Notes: generated by a model not told the origin, from the letters alone. DNA of 64,000 nucleotides from Mesostigma viride (GCA_009746045.1 RPFO01000072.1:1225330-1289329); one strand, 5' to 3'; shown: positions 34,837 to 46,244, numbered from the stretch's first letter. Made by a program: numbers and translations.

Positions 34837-35845
34837 ATTAATTAATTAATTAATTAAACTCGTGCTCCCGTTGGGGAGTCACGGAGCACCGAAGTGCTTT
34901 TAATCCCTGTGTGTGCACAACAGGAGAAAGGGCAGAGACCCCCAGTCTCCTTCATGCCTACTAAGGCATGCCACAGAGCTCTGCAATCGGGCGCGCTAGC
35001 TAAATGGACACGCTAACGATCCGGCAATCTGTGGGTGCAATATAAGACCAATGTGAGCATAGCATAACAAGGAGCGTGGGCAAGTAATCTGATCATAGCC
35101 AGGACGTAGCATGGCTGTTCAAGGACTAAGCTAAGGCTATGGCTGGTTGTGTACCGTGCGTGAGCGGTGCCGACGTGACTAGGTATGGTGGCACAGCTAG
35201 GCAAACATTCTAAGCATGGCTGCCATAGCGGCAGTGACTACCAATGGATACAAGCTAGGGCTATCAAGCAAGCTATTCTAGCCCGCTGGGGGCGTCCACA
35301 TCTTGTGATTGATCATCAGGTCCCCGCCCCTCCAGTCCACCTTGGGCTTCTGGGGGTCCTGCTTGTGGCGGAGGTATTCCGGCCACAGGTCGCGTCGCTG
35401 CTGCTGCTGAGCGGGGGTCAGGTCATCGTCCAGCGTCCAGGTGAGGTCGTGCAACCGCTTGCGACGAGAGAGGAACCGCTGCTTGTCCTCACGGGAGGGG
35501 GAGGGGAGCAGAACTGGTGGGGGAGCCGCCTTATCCCGTGAGTGGGGAGGCGGTGGCACCCACGCAGTTCTACCTGACACCTACCAGGCCCATGAGGGTA
35601 AGGAGCTGGTCCTTAAGCTCGTCGGCAAGGGAGGTTGACGTCTCACCTGGCTTCTGGGGGAAGCGACGCAGCACCACCCGGCAGTCGCGGCGGGCGCGTT
35701 CGGTGGCTTCCCGTTGCTGGGCCTGGCGGAGGTCTTCAAGCTCCTGGAGTTTCGTAGCGATGGCGTCGGTGGTGGAGGCGGTCGCTGTCCGCAGCAGGTC
35801 CGCATAAGAGAGGGGCGGCAGGTCACCAGCATCCGGGGTCAGTGG
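34837..35845 (-). mobile_element. ORF1-only LINE-B derivative, left arm of an inverted pair
   Basis: In minus orientation it has ORF1 C-terminal coding sequence (DCRVVLRRFPQKPGETS, FPSREDKQRFLSRRKRLHDL, LTPAQQQQRRDLWPEYLR, GGDLMINHKMW), a 3' UTR of about 400 bp and the LINE-B 3' hairpin GTGCTCCCGTTGGGGAGTCA with a (TTAA)n tail at 34837-34856. No ORF2 lies between ORF1 and the 3' end. Parallel copies are at 35850-36987 and 47397-49165. Confidence 0.78.
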
Positions 35846-35849
35846 CTGG

Positions 35850-36987
35850 GATGCAATGGTGGCCGTCTGCTCCGCAATCTTTGGGACCTGGGAGGCCAGG
35901 GCCTCGGTGTGGGCGGTGATGGCTTCAAGCTTAGAACTTCATGAGCACGCCGCACTTGCCCTCCACCTGGTTATCGCTACAAAACTCCAGGAGCTTGAAG
36001 ACCTTCGTCAGGCACAACAACGGGAGGCCACCGAACGCGCCCGCCGCGACTGCCGGGTGGTACTGCGTCGCTTCCCCAAGAAGCCAGGTGAGACGTCAAC
36101 CACCCTTGCCGACGAGCTCAAGGACCAGCTGCTTACCCTCATGGGCCTGGTAGGTGAGGTAGAACTGCGTGGGTGCCACTGCCTTCCCCACTCACGGGAC
36201 AAGGCGGCTCCCCCACCAGTCCTGCTCACCTTCCCCTCCCGTGAGGACAAGCAGCGGTTCCTTTTTCATCGCAAGAGGTTGCATGACCTCACCTGGACGC
36301 TGGACGACGACATGACCCCCGCTCAGCAGCAGCAGCGACGCGACCTGTGGCCGGAATACCTCCGCCACAAGCAGGACCCCCAGAAGCCCAAGGTGTACTG
36401 GTGGGGCGGGGACCTGATGATCATTAACCACAATATCAGAAAATTAACCACAAGATGTGGACGCCCCGTGCGGGCTAGAATAGCCTAGCTTGTATCCATT
36501 GGTAGTCACTGCCGCCATGGCAGCCATGCCTAGAATGTTTGCCTAGCTGTGCCACCATACCTCCTGCGGCCTTCGCGTCTTTCCTCTCAGACAACTACCC
36601 TAGCTAGTCCTTCCACGGCGTTGGATCGTCATGCGTCCAGGCATAGTTGTCTCACTTCATACCTAGTCCCGTGCACCACTAACACACGGTACACAACCAG
36701 CCATAGCCTTATCTTAGTCTAGCTTGTACAGCCATGCTACGTCCTGGCTATGCGCTCAGATTACTTGCCCACGCTCCTTGTTATGATATGCTCACATGGG
36801 TCTTATTGCACCCACAGATCTTGCCGGATCGTTTACCGTGTCCGATTGCAGCTGTGGGATGCCTCTGGCATGAAGGAGAAAGGGGTCTCTGCCCCCTTAC
36901 CCGTTGTGCACACACAGGGATTAAAAGCACTTCGGTGCTCCGTGACTCCCCAACGGGAGCACGAGTTTAATTAATTAATTAATTAAC
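35850..36987 (+). mobile_element. ORF1-only LINE-B derivative, right arm of an inverted pair
   Basis: The plus strand encodes ORF1 from the coiled-coil region (TATIASQ..., KLQELEDLRQAQQREATERA) through the RNA-binding region (CRVVLRRFPKKPGETSTTLA, DDDMTPAQQQQRRDLWPEYL) to the stop, then a 3' UTR of about 500 bp and the hairpin (GGTGCTCCGTGACTCCCCAA) with (TTAA)n at 36968-36986. With 34837-35845 it forms an imperfect palindrome of about 2.1 kb. The ORF1 protein is a nucleic-acid-binding nucleocapsid in this class. Confidence 0.78.
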
Positions 36988-38104
36988 GTACGGTAGAGCT
37001 ACGCTACAGGCGGCAGATCGGCCCCCTTTGAGCCCACCGCAACATAACTATGAAATGAGCAGATAGCTCAAAAAGTGCATGACAACTGCAATGTCATGAC
37101 ATGCAATACATCAATTTTATGGCTAGTGCAGCATCTGCAGTTACGGGGGCCAACTGTGACATTGATTGAAAATCAGTCTATGATAGTTTTGTTCATTTGT
37201 CTCATGTTCTTTTGTTACACCAATGGATTGATACCATTAGCGCACCCTTGCAAATTGGCTGTCTGCTGGACTCTTTTCGACCCGAAGGCATGCATAGGCA
37301 TCCTCAGGAGTGCCTGTGGTCAGTATTCCATGGGTCGCAATCGCTTCCAAAGCAGTTGCCTCGCCTATAGATGCGCTGGTAAGTTTGCAGATATCACTGA
37401 CATGCTGCATGCATGTGAAAATTAGCTAAGCTGTGTAGAGAGCTCAACTGTCAAGCATGGCCGCCCAGCATACGGATTTGTCTCGTTCAGTAGAGTAAAC
37501 CAAGCCGCAGGCCCTCAGTGCCCGTCAAAAGCTCTTGTGGTCCCCACAGGGGACCCCAGCAGGCCCGTGCCCAACCTGTGCAGCAGACAGCGCACTCTGG
37601 CCACACGAGCACTCAGGAACTGCCATGTGGAACCGTGCAAAGGCAGGCAGTAGTGAGCTTCCTATGGTCCGACTCCTCCCATCTAAATGACCTGACCTGG
37701 TCACCTGATCGATGCTTATTCACGCAGCTTTCCAGGTGCAACACTGCGGACGGGACCTCCGGGTGCCACCACGTGGCTCATCATGCGACAGAAGAAGGCC
37801 CTTCAACGCGACGCGAGCGTGGTCCCAACGGACTGGGGTCACTTTGCCCCCAAACAATGCCGACGATCCGTGCGCTCACAGATGGATGTACGTGCATGGG
37901 CCCATCACCACCTCTCACAGGTGTGACTGTGCAGCCTCCCTGATTCCGCCCTCCCAAGGAAGTTTGGTTATGAAGCCAATCCCGCTGCTGTTGCCTGCCG
38001 CATGGCTGGCGCCCAAAACATGTCGCACCGTACCTGAAATTCCCGACAAAAAAATTACAGCACGAAATTGCGAGCCAACAAAGAGAGCGATGGTGTCAAA
38101 GACT
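36988..38104. other. Intergenic, nothing recognised
   Basis: About 1.1 kb without a supported gene. Short ORFs (around 37075-37425 and 37518-38125) show no family motif or splice pattern I can defend. Confidence 0.45.
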
Positions 38105-38137
38105 CACCAGACAACATGTCCTTGACACACATGCCCT
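38105..38137. repeat. Left stub of the CCTTGACACACA minisatellite
   Basis: CAACATGTCCTTGACACACATGCCCT is the same satellite as 39236-39500. It is separated from it by a hAT-like insertion. The last eight bases (CATGCCCT) are the target duplication. Confidence 0.85.
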
Positions 38138-39235
38138 CAGTGCTTCTACTAACGGGACTATTTCGTCAACCGGTTGACGAATTTTGAAAATAGTAGTAAA
38201 ATAGTCAACCATTTTGGGCAATTCGTCAACCACATTCGTCAACCAACTCGGCAATTCGTCAACCAATTGACGAATATGTTCCGAAGTTCGTCAACCGGTT
38301 TGACGAAATGTTTAGGGTATTCGTCAACCACCTAAGTCCTGAAGGCCAGACCTAAGGTCCAGCGGCGTGGCGTCAGGCCGTCAGCCCGTACCATCTGAAT
38401 CCTAGGTACGCTGCAGTTGGAGTAGGTTTGGAAAGACAGTACGTCAGTACGGTTCAGGACAATGCTCGGGTACAAAAACTGAAGACGAGCAAGGCAGGAC
38501 TTGAGCCGACCAGGGCATGAAAAAATTATTACCTGTAATCACCCTAGGCAATCATGGTATTAATTACGTGACGACCTCAGGCCGTCTGGCGACTTTCATG
38601 AGTGATAAAATATTGCATGCGAAATTGTTTCGATAATGGCGGCGGCGATGTTTAGGTAGTGCTGCATGAGCTAGAGAATGTCGAAGAAAAACGGTTTGGC
38701 AGGTTTCAAGACTAGCACCTTAGATGCTCTGTTTAAGAAGCAAGCTGGAGAAATTGTAGAAACGGAAAATATCGTCGACCTAGGCCGCAGTTTAGATGAA
38801 AAGGAGGGCAGGCAGGGTCGCGACAAACGCAAGAGAGTAGAGCGTGAGGAAGAGGATGGGTCTAATGCGCAGGAAGAGGAAGATGGCGGCCAGTCAGCAT
38901 CATCTGACAGCGCCTCAAACTCTGTCGAGGAGGAATCTGGCGAGGAGGAATCTGGCGAGTCATTATTCTGTAGTTAATGCAGTTGTCAACAACCACCAAG
39001 TGATATTGTGTTTTATCCACGTGCATGACATGCGTGTGTGAGGCGTGAGCGACCTTAAGTTAGTGATGAAGAAATAAAGCTTCCTCCCCGCCCCCCCCCA
39101 GGGTTGACGAAGCGCCACGGCAAATAGTCAACCAGTTTGACGAATTGCCAAGGCAAATAGCCAACCATTTGACGAAGTGCCGAGGCAAATAGTCAACAAG
39201 TTGACGAATGACAAAAACCCTTAGTAGAAGCACTG
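38138..39235 (+). mobile_element. hAT-like DNA transposon with 8-bp target duplication
   Basis: The ends are CAGTGCTTCTACTAA and its inverted complement, flanked by the exact 8-bp duplication CATGCCCT (38130-38137 and 39236-39243). CAGTG termini with 8-bp duplications are diagnostic of hAT elements. Both subterminal regions are packed with TCGTCAACC/GGTTGACGA motifs (38160-38335 and 39107-39210), the arrangement hAT transposases bind. At 1.1 kb it has no full transposase and is non-autonomous. Confidence 0.9.
38678..38977 (+). CDS. Small acidic ORF carried by the hAT-like element
   Basis: 99 residues starting MSKKNGLAGFKTSTLDALFK. The N-terminal 50 residues are basic/mixed, then a Lys/Arg cluster (GRDKRKRVEREEEDG) resembling a nuclear localisation signal, then a long Glu/Ser tail. 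I do not recognise a family. It could be the N-terminal stub of a lost transposase or a captured host exon. Its central position in an otherwise non-coding element is the main reason to keep it. Confidence 0.4.
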   Translation: MSKKNGLAGFKTSTLDALFKKQAGEIVETENIVDLGRSLDEKEGRQGRDKRKRVEREEEDGSNAQEEEDGGQSASSDSASNSVEEESGEEESGESLFCS

Positions 39236-39500
39236 CATGCCCTTCACACACATGTTCTTGACACACACGTCCTTGACACACACATCCTTGACACAGATGC
39301 CCTTGACACACACATCCTTGACACACACATCCTTGACACACACATCCTTGACACAGATGCCCTTGACACACACATCCTTGACACACACGTCCTTGAGACA
39401 CATGTCCTTGACAAACATGCCCTTGACACAATTGCCCTTGACACACTTGCCTTTGACACACAGGCCCTTGACACACATGTCCTTAATACCTCCCTGGTCA
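39236..39500. repeat. Minisatellite CCTTGACACACACAT, about 18 bp per unit
   Basis: About 14 units of CCTTGACACACACAT(G/C) with variants (ATGCCCTTGACACA, ACGTCCTTGACACA, ACATGTCCTTGA). Open frames through it on both strands are artefacts of the 18-bp period. Confidence 0.9.
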
Positions 39501-39730
39501 CGAGACAAATCAGCCCTTCGCTTGCTCACATGTTCAGGCAGCAGCTCTCCAGATATGAGCCCTGCAAAGAACCCATCCCGCTACAATGCCACCGCACACG
39601 CTGGCCGAGCCATCCTGAGAAGCATGAGAGAGAGCCCTCAATCCATGCCGTGCCATCCATGGCTCATCCCATGCAGTCTCTGACCATCCACAAACCCAAC
39701 AGAGATGCTAACAAAATTATCAAGTCAACC

Positions 39731-40449
39731 TTCAACGAGACAACCCGCGCAGGCCAGCAAAGGCAACCAAGATGCTAGCATCGCTTGTTTATGTTTATAT
39801 GCTGCCCTTCAACGAGACAGCCCGCGCAGGCCAGCAAAGGCAACCAAGATGCTAGCATCGCTTGTTTATGTTTATATGCTGCCCATCAACGAGACAACCC
39901 GCGCAGGCCAGCAAAGGCAACCAAGATGCTAGCATCGCTTGTTTATGTTTATATGCTGCCCATCAACGAGACAACCCGCGCAGGCCAGCAAAGGTAACCA
40001 AGATGCTAGCATCGCTTGTTTATGTTTATATGCTGCCCTTCAACGAGACAACCCGCGCAGTCCAGCAAAGGCAACCAAGATGCTAGCATCGCTTGTTTAT
40101 GTTTATATGCTGCCCATCAACGAGACAACCCGCGCAGGCCAGCAAAGGTAACCAAGATGCTAGCATCGCTTGTTTATGTTTATATGCTGCCCATCAACGA
40201 GACAACCCGCGCAGGCCAGCAAAGGTAACCAAGATGCTAGCATCGCTTGTTTATGTTTATATGCTGCCCTTCAACGAGACAACCCGCGCAGTCCAGCAAA
40301 GGCAACCAAGATGCTAGCATCGCTTGTTTATGTTTATATGCTGCCCATCAACGAGACAACCCGCGCAGGCCAGCAAAGGTAACCAAGATGCTAGCATCGC
40401 TTGTTTATGTTTATATGCTGCCCATCAACGAGACAACCGGCACAGGCCA
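39731..40449. repeat. 77-bp satellite, about 9.3 units with a 231-bp higher-order period
   Basis: Units begin TCAACGAGACAACCCGCGCA and recur every 77 bases. The variant CTGCCCTTCAACG (instead of CTGCCCATCAACG) occurs at about 39806, 40037 and 40268, that is every third unit; AGTCCAGC and AAAGGTAACC variants follow the same three-unit rhythm for most of the array. Confidence 0.93.
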
Positions 40450-40667
40450 GAAATCTGGGAGAACCCGGACCATGGTAGCCTGAGCCTGCCGTTATCTTAT
40501 CCCCGCTTGTCGACTTCTCCTTCTTGAGGATGATGGAGATGAATGGAGTGGTCAGTGTGTAGCCGTGGACATTAAAAGTTATGGCTGGCAAATATATAGT
40601 TCATGTGCTATATTTATGAACAAGAATATGCTAGTATAATTTGTGCTCCACCCACCTGCAGGGGGGG

Positions 40668-41762
40668 TCACGAGGGAGCGTTCGGCTTCTTGGGGCGGAT
40701 GTGAGCAGACAGCACGGGGCTGATCCCTTGCACTGAGGGCACGGTCGCCTGCGCCATTGCCGGCGGGAGGGGCGCCCCCACGACCTGCTGCGGCACCATC
40801 CCAGGCCCGCTGGGCGCATGCACCATGGCCGGTAGCTGACCCGGTCCACCCGCCGCGGAAGAACTGGGACCAGGGATAGGGCCGGGGCTAGGGCCAGCGC
40901 CGGGGCTCGGCGCGGGAGCGGGCCACATCTGGCCGGCCATGGTCATGGGCATTGCGGGGGCCATGGGTGCCGGCGCGGCCCTCCCTGGAGGGGGCTTTGC
41001 GGTCGCGCTAGCGATGGGGCGGTACGGCGGCATGTTCTTTGGGGCGGGGCTTCCGGTCGCGGCGGGGGCCATAGGCCGCACGTGTGCAGAGGGACCGGGC
41101 GGGAGTGGCATGGCCGCGCGTGCGCCAGCAGAAGCGCCCCCTGCTGCGGTGGCGGACGCGTGCGCGAGGGCCTGCTGTGCGTGCTGGGCCTTGCGAATCG
41201 CGGCCATGCGGTGGAGGTGTGCGTCATTGGGCGTGGGCCACTTGACCTGGCGCGGCTCATCGCCGCCAAACCCTGGTACGCGGATGTGCCAGTGTCGCTC
41301 CAGGTGGAGCTGGACGTCCTTGGCCTCCAGCGTGTCGGACTTACGGTGCTGCGCGAGCGTGCATGCGAACGACGTCACGCTCTCGATGAAGTCGTCCGCG
41401 ATCTCCAGCAGCACGCTCTCCACGCCCGGGTCCAGCCGCTCCCGCTTGTCCACCTGGGCAAGCAGCTTCTGGATGCTGGCGCCCGCAACGGGCCATGAGG
41501 AGACGCGACAGGGAGGCCAGGGGAAGCCAGGCAGGGGATAAGCCTAGGTTGGCGAGAAAAGACGATGATTTGCTACTGCTATGGGGAGCTAATGCTACGC
41601 CAGCACCTACCCTGTAACCAAAAGAAGCATAGGGGGCACATATATTAACGTAAATATCGACCATTTTTAGATAACAGTCGTAGATACGTACTCCGCAACG
41701 GCCGGCTCCGGTCCCGAACTTGCAAAGGGGCGCTTCTCGCCCCGCTTTTCCCCAGCGTCCAT
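40668..41762 (-). CDS. TAF12: TFIID subunit TAF12 (histone-fold)
   Basis: Two exons, 41762-41692 and 41475-40668; donor GCGGA|GTACGT and acceptor GGGCGCCAG are in matching phase 2. 879 nt, 292 residues. Residues about 24-90 form the TAF12 histone fold: IQKLLAQVDKRERLDPGVES, LLEIADDFIESVTSFACTLA, HRKSDTLEAKDVQLHLERHW, HIRVPGFG. TAF12 pairs with TAF4 in TFIID and with the ADA1-type subunit in SAGA, in the nucleus, for RNA polymerase II initiation. The C-terminal 170 residues are Pro/Ala/Gly/Met-rich and disordered; plant and algal TAF12 proteins usually have long flexible tails, though often N-terminal ones. It is divergent from the NDK gene with 0.94 kb between the start codons. Confidence 0.93.
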
Positions 41763-42697
41763 TCTGCTAAATCTCTAATAAATGCGTCTGCGTTCTATAG
41801 GAGTCTAGACAAGGAGCGTACTCAAGGAGACCAATTGTTTGCGCAAACTCGCAGCGGTGGCTCGTTGAGCCGTGGGCGTGCACGACCGGGGATGTTCAAT
41901 CGAAGCAGGTTCAGCCCTACACTGCAGACCAAGCGCATATCCACACTCGCTTATTTCGATTAATGGGGAGTTTAGCAAGCTTTGCCAGGTCTCCCTCCTA
42001 ATTCCTGTGTCATTTTAGCTCAACTCTGGTGTGAATTACTGAATTTCTACCTCATTTCAAGAAAAAGCCCGCTACAGCAGGCATTCCTCACTTCTATCAA
42101 AGTTTCTTTGTAATATGCTCACTCTTGCGGTTCACGCTGACCGACGCAGTCCCTCACAATAGCATGAATTATGTCGGTAATTGAAGGCGTGAGCCCCCCC
42201 CCATAGCCTTTCATCAAGGCGAGCGCGCTCGCCTCAGCGGGATATTGCTGCTTGCACATCTTTGACAGCATAAAATTGTACCCTTGCAACTTGGTCCTGT
42301 ACTCAGTGTACTGTACTGTAGAGTGGCGGTATAGTGTCCAGTTTGTGTGGGTCACCCAAGGACTAGGGTGCACCCAAGGACTGGGTGCATGGGAGCCGGC
42401 CAGCCGGGTTTCTCGCGACTCGACGGTGCGTGTGCCACTACAGTACCTGGTACTGTACAGTTGTGTTGTGCCTGTGTGCCACCGGCCCGTCACCACCCCA
42501 TATGCTTCTGTCATCTGTCACGAACGAGGCCGAGATTCTCCCGCGCGGCGCGGCGGTTCCCGGCTGACAGCTCAGCGTGGGGCAGGCATGCACTGTCGTG
42601 CCGCTCGTGCCCACGTTATATGCTGAGTGCCGCGATCGCTGTCGGCCTTTCCCCTTCGTCTCCCACCTTCTACTCACCTGTTTACTTACTTTTAACC
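41763..42697. promoter_or_regulatory. Divergent promoter region between TAF12 and NDK
   Basis: 0.94 kb between the two divergent start codons. Palindromic TGTACTGTAC/GTACTGTACAG motifs cluster at 42306-42315 and 42445-42460, and AAGGACT(A/G)GG-GTGCA is directly repeated at 42358-42388. A degenerate GTTTGCGCAAACTCG lies at 41838. No TATA box can be assigned. Confidence 0.4.
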
Positions 42698-43424
42698 ATG
42701 GCCGACGAGCAGACTTACATTATGATCAAGCCTGATGGCGTTCAGCGCGGACTGGTGGGTACACTTTTCTGCAGAATTTTTATCTTGAAGTTATGCACTT
42801 GCAAATTTGCCGACTTCTTGTTTTCGTTTTGGTTCATGCTCTCGTCACGATTCTATGCGTTTGTTTCGTTCGTCAACAGATTGGCGAGATCATCGGCCGC
42901 TTCGAGAGGAAGGGTTACCTCCTCAAGGGTAAGGACGCTTTCACGTTCGTTCCGCCCGTATAATAGCATACGTTGTTTTTCGCGTATTCGGGACAGCATC
43001 ACGGTGTGAAAGTACGCTGACTCTTTGGGATCATGTTCTGGTTTTTATCTCTCATCCTTTTGTCTGCGCAGGTCTGCGGATGACCAACGTTGAGCGCAGC
43101 CTTGCCGAGAAGCACTACTCTGACCTGTCTGCTAAGCCGTTCTTCCCAGCCCTGGTTGACTACATCTGCTCCGGCCCAGTCGTCTGCATGGTGTGGGAGG
43201 GCAAGGACGTCGTGAAGCAGGGCAGGAAGTTGGTCGGCGAGACCAACCCCCTGGCTTCTGCCCCCGGCACCATCCGTGGCGATTTCTGCATCGAGGTCGG
43301 CCGCAACGTGATCCACGGCAGCGACGCCGTCGAGAGCGCCCAGAAGGAGATTGCCCTGTGGTTCCCCGGCGGCATCTCTTCCTGGACCAGCGCCATGCAG
43401 CCGTGGGTGTACGAGTCGAAGTAA
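42698..43424 (+). CDS. NDK: Nucleoside diphosphate kinase
   Basis: Three exons: 42698-42754, 42880-42928, 43072-43424; phases 0 and 1 agree; 459 nt, 152 residues, the normal size for a cytosolic NDK. It transfers the gamma-phosphate from NTPs to NDPs through a phospho-histidine. All signatures are present: [13 protein letters not shown] (nucleotide-binding Lys), [41 protein letters not shown], and the active-site box [16 protein letters not shown] with the catalytic His. The C-terminus WVYESK is typical. No transit peptide precedes MADEQTY, so a cytosolic group I enzyme is likely. The preceding CTTTTAACC context fits a start codon. Confidence 0.97.
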
Positions 43425-43893
43425 ACATGGCACGTTGCATTTCATAATTTAATGCAGTATTGATTCTCATTGGCAGTTACTACTGGACGTTGCTGCAAGG
43501 TTGCACGGGACACCTTGAAGTGTGGAGGCCGGATCCTGGCTGGGCAGGCTGTGCATCATAGCACCATGGCCATTTGCTTTTTTGCATCCGACTATTTATT
43601 GGGGTATCATTCAACCCTGTATACAGAGACCGGGCCTGCTGTTCATCTGTATGCAGTAACCAGGCCTGGTCACAGACGCAATAATCCATGACCGAGTTGG
43701 TGGAAGTGCAGCTTCATCCTGGCAGCAGTTTTTTGTCCATGAAATCAATGCAAACACTCTACTTTTATCTCTGTTCGCTGTACACATGATTTGCACTATT
43801 GTTTCTGCTCTGTGACACTAAGGCGAAAGTGGATTGATTAGTTCTACAAAGCACTCTGGCTAGATCATTTTTTTTTTACCCATAGTCCGGAAC

Positions 43894-44499
43894 GTGCTGG
43901 TGGACTTCATCAAAGCCTTGGATTCGGTTTTCTGGCCTGCGCTATGGGACCTCGCTCTGTTCCGGATCCCCCGCCCCCTTATTGCTGTCATCCGCAACCT
44001 GTATGACGGGTCCACCTCTTCGGTGCACACTTCCTACGGGACCACGCCACCATGCCCTTTACAGAAGGGTGTGTGGCAGGGCTGCGTGCTGTCGCCCTAC
44101 CTGTTCATTATTGTGGACGTAATGATTCAGGCGCGCAAGCGATTTGCCCGCATCGTGGGTAGGGAACCAGGGGTGCAGGTTGACAACCGTTTCTGGCATG
44201 GCGGGGCGGAAACGGAGATTCGGCTGGCGGACATCATCTATGCATACGACACCACCCTCTTCGAGGACACTGGGCACGTGCAGACGTGGCTTGACTGCCT
44301 GGCTATCGAGGCCCGCGCAGTGGGGCTTGAGGTCAGCAAGAAGACAGAGACTCTGGCGATTGGGCTCACTCACCCCCTGCCAGCCCTCTTTCTCCTTGAT
44401 GGCTTTCGAGTCCTGTATCGGGACCGTGTCAAGCTGCTTGACAGCCTCCTTCCCAGCTGTGAGGCTGATGTGGACCACCGCATCTCCCTGTTTTCTGGG
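43894..44499 (+). mobile_element. LINE family B ORF2, RT part, 5' half of an interrupted copy
   Basis: It encodes the reverse transcriptase core VDFIKALDSVFWPALWDLA (motif A), GVWQGCVLSPYLFII (motif B) and IIYAYDTTLFED. The catalytic YADD box reads YAYD here, so the first essential Asp is lost and the copy cannot be active. It ends at a TTAA where a 1.7 kb DNA transposon sits, and the coding sequence continues at 46245. Confidence 0.85.
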
Positions 44500-46244
44500 T
44501 TAACCCGTGTTTTTTTACAACGCGATGTATCGCGTTGTAGGGTTAGAACGCGATGTATCGCGTTGTAATCTGACACGTGGCAGGCACAGTAGATACGAGA
44601 TTTTCGGTCTGAAACTCGGTGGACGGCCTCCTTACATCCCGTAGAACTCAAGAAAAAATCCTGGTATTTTTTGGATTTTTTTTGTGACAGCTGCAAACAA
44701 ATATGTACCACTGAAATCAGGCATTTTCGCGGGACGAAGGTGAAGACGACGGCGATGGCGGCAGGTAGATCTCGCCAGTTTTCGCGCGAATTTCAGTGGC
44801 TGTTGGGTGGCACGACCATGATGATGCGTTCAAAGGTTGATAATTAGGTTTCTACGAGTTTGTTGAGGTACTGGGGCAAAGGAAACGTAGTTTTTTCCAG
44901 TTTCTCACCCAACTTTCATGCGGAAACCCTGGAAACCGGCATACATATTATTACGTCAAGACTCGGGTCTGCTGCGGCACCATGCTTGGTATTTCCATGG
45001 TGTTTCGACTTCTTAACACATGTTTATTCATTCCGAACGTCCGGACTCTCGGCTAAACCGAGAATTGTGCAGACTTTTATTGGGTAGCGCCGGGCATGAT
45101 GGTGCCTGCAAATAGCGTAAGGCGTGACCGTGGCTATTGCTACGGTATGCTGTATTTTCCTGGAAATGGCCTCTGCCACCGGCTCAATAGTGCTTGCAGG
45201 CGTAAGTATATCGTGTTTCTACCTAGTTTCTGCCAGTTTTCCACTTATTTCTACCGACCTCTGCCCAGCCTCTCTAAGACCGCCATCCTACTCGACGTTG
45301 CTTGCATGTCAGCCATAGCAGGTTGCAGTTGTGCAGTATTTAGGTGCTGTATACGTCGTCAAGCCGTGCATATATCGTGAGGATTGGATGTTGATGGTTT
45401 ATACTGCGTTGATTGTGCAAGAAGACCAGCTAGGTGCCCATAATCATGGTGTATAATCATGTGTTGTTAGCATCTTGCCACCATTTGCTAGCATGCATTC
45501 CAGCGTCATCTTTGCCTGCATGTAAGCTCATGGATCACTCAACCTATCCAAGCCTTGCATTACACGTGCCTCTTTCTTTCAGTATTGCACGCGTTATGGA
45601 ATGAAAACCCAGCACCCCCGTTCCCACGAGGCATGTGCTCAACACGTTGTGAGAGTGGATGATGCTTTGGCTATGGCTGCCTGATTCAGTCATATTAGGT
45701 CATCCAGTCATGATGTTTGATGCATGTTTGATGCTGTATAACTTATACAACACCTATTTTCAACGTTTTGACCCTCCAAGCTCACTATGGCCCCGTTTAT
45801 GGGGCTCATGTCGTTGCGTCATGTTGTGAAGGGCTCTCATTTTTCCCACTGCGTTGTACTGCGTTGTAATTGTGATGCTAATGAAAAATAGCTCCAGTGG
45901 CCCAATGGGCCTGAGTTTTGTTTCACAGAGCCTGCATATGTTGCCCATAGCTCGTGCAAGAAGCCAGATTTTTTTCATGAACGATTTGTGAATAAGCACA
46001 TGACTTGTGACCTAGGGTCAAGAAATCGCGGTCATGGTCAGACCCCCCTGTATTCAAACCAGTGTATCTCTCTAATGAATTAGCATTTTGTAGGTCTGAG
46101 TAGCTCAAAAAATCCTTTGATTTATGGGCTTTCAGGAAAGTATATACATGACCATGAAAAAAAATTTTCCTTAGGTGCTATACGCGTTCTAAAAAAAGCT
46201 TACAACGCGATATATCGCGTTCTAATTAAAAAAACACGGGTTAA
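44500..46244 (+). mobile_element. TTAA-flanked non-autonomous DNA transposon, family T2
   Basis: The ends are TTAACCCGTGTTTTTTTA and its inverted complement; TTAA plus CCC is the classical piggyBac terminus. Subterminal perfect palindromes of the type TACAACGCGATGTATCGCGT-TGTA occur twice at the left end (44516-44568) and once at the right (46199-46222, with ATATAT core). It is inserted in a LINE-B ORF2. No ORF long enough for a transposase is present. Confidence 0.85.

Noticed and set aside
37075-37943. Possible host gene (ORFs of 116-141 residues)
   Set aside because: No conserved motif, no convincing splice sites and no homologous copy in the window.
39060-39529. Cys/Val-rich repetitive protein (about 100-140 residues)
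   Set aside because: It is created by the 18-bp minisatellite on the minus strand, with similar open frames on the other strand.
39731-40449. CRISPR-like array
   Set aside because: The 77-bp units are contiguous with no unique spacers, no cas genes occur, and the DNA is eukaryotic. It is a satellite.
40631-41541. Plus-strand Gly/Ala-rich ORFs opposite TAF12
   Set aside because: The minus strand has the clear histone fold and consistent intron; the opposite frames are GC-driven shadows.
43900-44480. Independent host reverse transcriptase gene
   Set aside because: It is a LINE-B piece with a mutated YADD box (YAYD), interrupted by transposon T2.
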